Assembly: GCF_037975245.1 (NCBI RefSeq)
Contig: NC_092571.1
Location: forward strand, 24,101,917-24,165,916
Length of the DNA stretch: 64,000 bases
DNA from: Apostichopus japonicus
Lineage: Eukaryota; Echinodermata; Holothuroidea; Aspidochirotida; Stichopodidae
Reading direction: 5' to 3'
Shown: positions 57,990-64,000 of the stretch, piece by piece
How the letters are laid out: each line of letters begins with the position of its first letter
Numbering within the stretch: the stretch's first letter is position 1
Translations under genes and position numbers: made by a program
Notes under the pieces: model-generated
The model's database searches: none
What the model was told of the DNA's origin: nothing
Seen by the model: the letters and a program-made list of their open reading frames with translations, nothing else

Positions 57990-60630
57990 TTCATTGGTAA
58001 ATGAGGCCGGGATTTAATATGGCGCATTTATATTGTTTGTTCTATTATGTCTTGTTTTTTATTTCTTTTGTTGTAGATGGTGTTGAAGGGTGAGGAAGAG
58101 GATGGTCATATTAGATGCAGTTGTTGGCCTACATGTATACATACAAAGATATCAACAGGATCGATTTCGCGACATCTGATGTAGGCCTAATGACGTCACG
58201 TGCCTTGCGTAACAAAAGGATTGTAAGACTGACCACTTCTGTCCATGCCAGGGTATACACATATACTCATGCCCTCATAAAAATACTCAATCTTCACCCC
58301 TCCCACCCCCTGCCCTCGAGTTCCAAACAAACTTGTCATTCTCTGGCCTTACGCCATGCACATGTAGCATTCCATATCAGAAATAAATCTATTTAAGATC
58401 TTATGTAACTTGCAATATTGCTTTAAATCTAATTTAAAGGATCAGCTGTTTTATTACTGCACATTAATCTAAACATTTGCGGGGAGGGGGGTGTTTAGTT
58501 GATGGGAATCGCTTAAGGCCCCCCCCCCCCCGTGATCATGTGTACCTACATAAATATTGGTAGAAGTGTGCGGATGGACGATAGGGGTTATTGGGTTAGT
58601 ATATGAATAAAGCGAAGCGATCGATAATGTCTAAACTGTGTACTCCATGACTCCATATGGATTACGGAGTTTGTGAAAGTTTTATTCAAACTGTTGCTAT
58701 TAAGAACGCATGAAAAGGGGGAGGTGGGGGGGTATGAGTCGATCCCACCTGCAGGATAACGACAATATTTATTTTCAGTTATCATATATGTGATATTGTT
58801 TGGTCCAAATTATACCTAACATAAACTCCCGGAAGATTTTACCTTTTTATAAACTTTAAGAATCAAACTCAAATCACTTTGGGCTTTTTCTTGGCACTGA
58901 TTTCAATGTAACCACCCGTTTAGAGAGGGGGAGGGGAAAGAGTTGGGGTTTGTGCCAGATGGAGTGTCCCCTCCCCACACACACACAAACGCACAAACAC
59001 ACAGACACATACGCGAAAGTTAGTATCAGGGAGAGACTTGTACGGGAGGGTGAAAGAAAGGGGAAGGAAGGCAGTGAAGGGATGGGAAAAGTGAATGGGA
59101 GGAGGGGAAGGGAGGGTGAGGGGATGGGAAGGGAAGGGGCCGGAAGGAGGGGAATCAGGTTCGGTTTTCCTTATTTGCAACTACATTCTGTCTCCCTCAG
59201 TCCCATATTGTAACACCGATGATTAGAATACAGACCAAACTACGCACAATATATCAATTCTCAGGCATGCAACGAAAGCAATAATATCTCCTTCAACAGG
59301 GTTCAACAGTTTAAAGATTATTGGGCGCTTTGCCAATGAGGTATGATTTTATAATGATGTTTTATGAAACTATTTCACGAGGTAGTAATAATTTTCGACA
59401 AAACGTCTTATATATAAAGCAAAAACGATAGCTTGCAATAGCCAGGGTACTAATTTCGCTTTAATCTGCAGCGAGGGATAAATCAAAATGTGCAATATGA
59501 CACTTATTTGTACGTTACCATATAAACAGGCAAGCAATCCAAAAAGGATTCCACTCTACACGAGCGTCAAGATATGTCTAATTTACGACGTCGTGATTTG
59601 AGAATAACCAAGACACATTTTGTACAAACGTCATAAAAAAAACACCCCAACATGTCAACTACATAGTAGTATACTGTAGGTCTTATAGAGTATGCTAACC
59701 GTATACAAGAGGCCTTTAATCATGTTACTCAGGATGGAACAAATTTGATTACAAAGCTGTGGAAAAACGTCCCCTAACATACGGAGAATCGATACCAGGA
59801 AACCAAATATTTTGGACGAACGATTCTGTTGGATTAATTCGTGACATGTACAGTATGAGACGGGAGATCTAAGACAAGTAAAAGAATGACGTCTCTCGTA
59901 AAATAAACATACTGACTGACTCAATAAATGTCCATGATTATTGTAAGGATGGGAGTGAGGAAGGGAGAGGGGAGGGGAGGGGGATTCAAAAACACATAAT
60001 TCTTTTATACGCACAGCTCGTCAAATACTGTATGACGTCAGGACACCCTTCAATTATTATCCTTCGATCAAGCACAAAACATGATTCATGTCGCACAAGG
60101 AAGCCCAGTACAGCTGGTTCGTTGAGTATCGAGGCTACAATTTACATACGTAAAATTTACTTGTGTGAGCTGTCGTCCTCTACACAATGTGAGTGTAAAA
60201 TAATTGTACTCTCGTGTGAGTTGAGGAATATGTTGGTCAGTCATTCAAGTTGCTGGTACATTGTTCAGAATGTAGAAGTGTTTTTCGCCGTTTGGCGATC
60301 GGGCGTGGGGGAGGAGAGTGGGGTTGGTGGGCGACCTTGTGTGGCTTTAAATATATCAATTCGTTTGATGCAGTGTGAGTTGTTGATGTGGATGGGGTGC
60401 GAGGATGAAGAGATGAATGTTGTTACGAAGGTTTTCTTTTCCGTGAGAATCAGTTGTCCGTGACATTTTGGTTTCACTAAGGGGAGGAGAGGGGAAGGGG
60501 AAGGAGTCACGAAAAATTAATACCATCCAATGTACCTCTCGACCACACATATACCACTACACTTCTTCCATCAAGGGTTTATGGATTACAACTTACACGT
60601 CGGGTGGCTTCCAATTCAACAATTTCAACT
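57990..60630. other. Non-coding stretch upstream of the found M13 exons
   Basis: The missing 5' exons may lie here or beyond. A hydrophobic minus-strand open frame at about 59690-59830 was considered as a membrane anchor but has no in-phase donor. G/GA-rich patches occur at 58920-59150 and 59950-59985. Confidence 0.4.
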
Positions 60631-60812
60631 CAAGTTTGGAATCTTTCCAATTTAGAAAGCCATTATCAGATGGAAAAACCGTAGATTGCTCTTGGATGAA
60701 AAACCCACCTTACTATAAGACCCGGCCGGGTATCGAACCTGGAACCTCCTGAATGCTAACGGCCTCATTGCTTCAAATTCCACGGCTTTTATCCACTCTG
60801 CCACAGCACCGC
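60630..60812 (-). mobile_element. SINE family C, second copy
   Basis: Minus strand has box A GCTGTGGCAGAGTGG (plus 60793-60807) and box B in GGTTCCAGGTTCGATACCCG (plus 60726-60746). The tail matches the 47.7k copy. It retains a longer variable region (GGCCGTTAGCATTCAGGAGG) than the 47.7k copy. Confidence 0.82.
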
Positions 60813-61039
60813 GTGCACCAGATTTTGGAGTACAAATACACCAGTACGAGTATACGTATACATCATTACTTAATCGTTACGAGTACAACGGTAATCGTGA
60901 CTATGAGTACTTATTTGTGTAGCACTAGTATAGTCTATACTAGTGTTGCGAAAATGTCCCACGAGTACGAGTGCGTTCGAGTACAAATCCAAGCGAATGA
61001 GTAATATAGAACAATTAAGTATAATAGACCGGCAGCCCA

Positions 61040-61695
61040 GTGCACTTTGATCAAACGAACGAGGTACCAATATCTGAGTATTGGAACATTTGTGGAAAAA
61101 CCCAGTATATACAAAAGTGGATGTCTGCCGTGGTCGCTCTGCTGCATGTGGCCCCTGGGGCCGGTTAAAGGGGGCCCAAAAATGCATCTGATCAAACGAA
61201 CGAGGTACCACTCGAAACCAATGTCAACTTAATGCATGAATGCCACATAGTACTGAATGGCCCATGCCAGACAAATTTTCTGCTGCTAAGGGCCCGCCAG
61301 ACGCCCCCAAATATGGCCCAAATGCCCGTTAGCGTAGCATTGACCCAGATTAAATATGCAAGGTACCACTCAAAATCGGTTTGGAATGTTCGGGTTGATC
61401 TTACAGACTATGGAAATCATCATGCCAGACAAATTTTCTGCTACAAACGGGCTAACAGACACACTAAAAGAGGGCCCCCAAATGGGCCATGATCAATCAT
61501 AGTTGGTACCACACAAAACCAATATTAAATGCAAAGGTACTTTCCACAGAGTAAAGAACTGCCAATGCAAGACAAATTTTCTTCTGCATAGGTCCCACTT
61601 GATGGAAAGTATAGGTGGCCCAATGCGGCCCTATATGGGCCTAATGAATTGTATATCGATGCAGACTATATGTACCTTGTGACATGACATTTGTA
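61040..61695. repeat. Left arm of a large inverted repeat, built of ~155-bp tandem units
   Basis: Repeated words GATCAAACGAACGAGGTACC and GCCAGACAAATTTTCTGCT recur about every 140-160 bp. The whole arm is the reverse complement of the right arm, extending inward to ATGACATTTGTAGC at about 61690. Confidence 0.88.
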
Positions 61696-61699
61696 GCAT

Positions 61700-63375
61700 T
61701 CCACAGAGTAAAGAAATGCCAATACAATACAAATTTTCTTCTGCAAAGTGCCCACCACATGTAAAAAAAATTATACAGTTTAAATAGTTAAGATACCACA
61801 AGAAACCAATCTATAACAATCAAGAACATCCTGAATTATTCAAATTCCTTCCCGCTACATATGCCAATAGAATAATGAGATTAGTATACTAGTAGGTGTA
61901 TCAATTACTGAACATTTCATTGAGCAAAACAAAAATGACGCGAACTCAGTCTTTGAGGGAGATCCTGACAGTTATAATGCATTCTCAAATCCATTCTTTT
62001 TCCTTTTATCCATTCTTTTTTCTTTTATCCAGTCAGTACTTTGTATCGTGAGCAGTGTTTAACTTGGCAGTTACTTTGTTTCGCTGGAAACATTGGAGCA
62101 GATTAAAATCAGTTTATGTATTGTAAATAAGAAACCCAAAATCATTTTGTATCTTGAAACACTGTGTTTACGTTAGCATTGTAAATCTACAAAGTTTAAA
62201 ATCTTGAGAAAGAACGCTTAAGTGTCATCTTAAGACATACATGTAGTCGAACAAAAGAGATTGTTTTGTTTCTTAAGCTCAGACAAAGAAACGATTATCA
62301 AACAATGGTGAAAATGCTTTATAACGTGTACTTAACGATAAAGGTTTGGGTTGAAACTGTCCAATATGGTTTTTGAAAGATACATAATTGAAGCATATAA
62401 ATGTATATGTACCTTTATGCTAGGTACACTCTTTAAAGGACTTAAAATGCTAAGATTGAACAAACAAATACTGATATCACCACGTATGACTCCATTCCTT
62501 GATACAAAATATAAAATGAGTAATTGGCCTATATTACTCCATCTTGGTCTTTTAGAACTTCCATCATTACACTAATTCAATTCGAATAGCTTGTAACAAG
62601 TCCAACAAATAGATGTGGCATCCATTTTTCAGAAATATGAATGCTAGATGAGGGTTTTTGTTTTCATCTATGAAGGAATCTTTTACCTTTCAAGAAAGTC
62701 ATCTTGCTAGTTTAAAATGTACTAAAATCATAATTGGCAAAGATAGTAACAAAAGATCACTATGTGATTACTCTGAACATGACACATGTTAGGTTCGAAG
62801 TATAAGAACTGAGAATTCATGTCTCTTGACAGTGATTAAACACTGGAGTGTGTGATGTAAAAAGACACTGCATTTGCCATTCAGACAGATCTCAAAAGAA
62901 TCATTAGTAAGTTTATGAAAATTAAGTATTCCCATGAACTTGATTCTAAAAAGACATTGGAAGCTCAAATCTATGTTTCATTGTCGGAGTCATCACTCCA
63001 AGATGGTTCAGTACTTGAATCATCGGCATCAAACTCGGAAGCCACGTCTGGTCGGCTACTTTGAAAATCTTCGCTCAGTTCCCCTCTTGGAATAGATGAT
63101 CTGGGAGAGCCGGTCCCTCAAACCAGTCAGGGCTGTAGCCCCCATTCTTGCTCTTCCAACCGTAGTTCTGTGGATCCAAGCCAGGCAAGACTCTTCCTCA
63201 GAGTGTTAGAATTATAATGTGGGGAACTGTAATTTTTGCCCAGGCCAGCAAATCCCAAAATATTTAGAGGCTTAGGTGAAAGTGTTATCTTTATTTTGCT
63301 TAGAGCAGCGAATAGCTAAATAAGATAAAACACTGGTCTTGTGTACAGTAACTCCAATTTATGCTGGAAACAATA
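61700..63375. other. Interior between the inverted arrays
   Basis: About 1.7 kb of AT-rich sequence. Apart from the broken YGW fragment no coding region is recognised. An open frame at 62351-62575 has no features I know. Confidence 0.5.
62985..63185 (-). pseudogene. Decayed ORF fragment with YGW..PAxPDxL motif
   Basis: Minus strand reads LPGLDPQNYGWKSKNGGYSP, then DWFEGPALPDHLFQEGN and a stop. A second frame continues with an acidic tail (SEFDADDSSTEPSWSDDSDN) and a stop. YGW...W...PAP..L followed by a Cys-rich block and acidic end is a pattern I associate with repeated transposon-linked proteins of marine invertebrates. Here the Cys block is gone and the frame is broken. The family assignment is from memory and tentative. 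Confidence 0.45.
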
Positions 63376-63379
63376 TAAC

Positions 63380-64000
63380 CATGAGCTTGAAATGTCATGT
63401 TACAAGGCACATATATCCAATTCTTTAGGCCCATATATAGGGCCACATTGGGCCACCTATTCTTTCTATCTGGTGGGACCTATGCAGAAGAAAATTTGTC
63501 TTGCATTGGCAGTTCTTTACTCTGTGGAAAGTACCTTTGCATTTAATATTGTTTTTGTGTGGTTCCAAACCGGTTTTGAGTGGTACCTTGCATATTTAAT
63601 CTGGGTCAATGATACGATAATGGGCATTTTGGGCCATATTTGGGGGCGTCTGGCGGGCCCTTAGCAGTAGAAAATTTTCTGGCATAGGCCATTCAGTACT
63701 TTGTGGCATTCATGCATTAAGTTGACATTGGTTTCAAGTGGTACCTCGTTCGTTTGATCAAATGCATTTTATGGGCCCTTTTGGGGCGTCTGGCGGGCCC
63801 TTTGTAGCAGAAAATTTGTCTGGCATGATGATTTCCATAGTCTGTAAGATCAACCCGAGCATTCCAAACCGGTTTTGAGTGGTACCTTGCATATTTAATC
63901 TGGGTCAATGCTACGCTAATGGGCATTTGGGCCATATTTGGGGGCGTCTGGCGGGCCCTTAGCAGCAGAAAATTTGTCTGGCATAGGCCATTCAGTACTT
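63380..64000. repeat. Right arm of the large inverted repeat (runs off the window)
   Basis: Reverse-complement copy of 61.07-61.69k. AGAAAATTTGTCTGGCAT and GGCGTCTGGCGGGCCCTT recur, and a larger ~303-bp period is visible between 63565 and 63868 (CCGGTTTTGAGTGGTACCTT). Confidence 0.88.

Noticed and set aside
59690-59830. Hydrophobic minus-strand segment as the M13 transmembrane exon
   Set aside because: Only moderately hydrophobic with polar residues throughout, and its possible donors are in phase 0, not the phase 1 needed by exon 1.

Overview
This is AT-rich animal nuclear DNA holding one recognisable protein-coding gene among many repeats. Short phased exons with GT-AG introns, three tRNA-derived SINE families, hAT-type MITEs, long (AT)n tracts and a block of TTAGGG repeats point to a metazoan, plausibly a marine invertebrate such as an echinoderm. 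The species guess is inference only. There are no bacterial features, CRISPR arrays, rRNA genes or intact tRNA genes.

The gene lies on the minus strand from 57701 down to a stop at 26853. It encodes a neprilysin / endothelin-converting-enzyme-like protein of peptidase family M13. I assembled 20 exons (33 to 217 bp, about 1.9 kb coding, about 631 residues). Every junction keeps reading phase, and the exons follow the order of the M13 ectodomain: Cys-rich start, NMD..PCEDFYEYSCGNW, FYESCM, the all-alpha domain, an LPLG segment, HELSH, EARAD, the FFINFAQ helix, and GSPMNP..KC..W at the C-terminus. The start codon, cytoplasmic tail and membrane anchor were not found. The zinc-site residues (HExxH, ExxxD) are kept. 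The family's NAY substrate motif, the catalytic His of HSP and the following Arg are replaced, so this is a divergent, possibly catalytically altered paralogue.

Layout. 1-735: purine-rich pentanucleotide satellite. 736-26.7k: no gene recognised; microsatellites, small tandem arrays (6.0k, 8.1-8.4k, 8.9-9.2k, 21.5-22.0k), a perfect hairpin (8.05k), SINE copies (13.4k, 17.6k) and a hAT MITE with an exact target duplication (18.5k). 26.85-57.7k: the M13 gene. Its introns hold a 1.8-kb 22-bp minisatellite, SINEs, a fold-back element, two MITEs (one carrying telomere-like repeats), a local duplication and an 11-bp minisatellite. 57.9-64k: two abutting perfect palindromes, another SINE, and an inverted pair of ~155-bp tandem arrays enclosing about 1.7 kb, which holds a decayed transposon-associated ORF fragment.

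No operon-like cooperation exists here. The interest lies in the divergent peptidase and in the repeat architecture of its introns and flanks.
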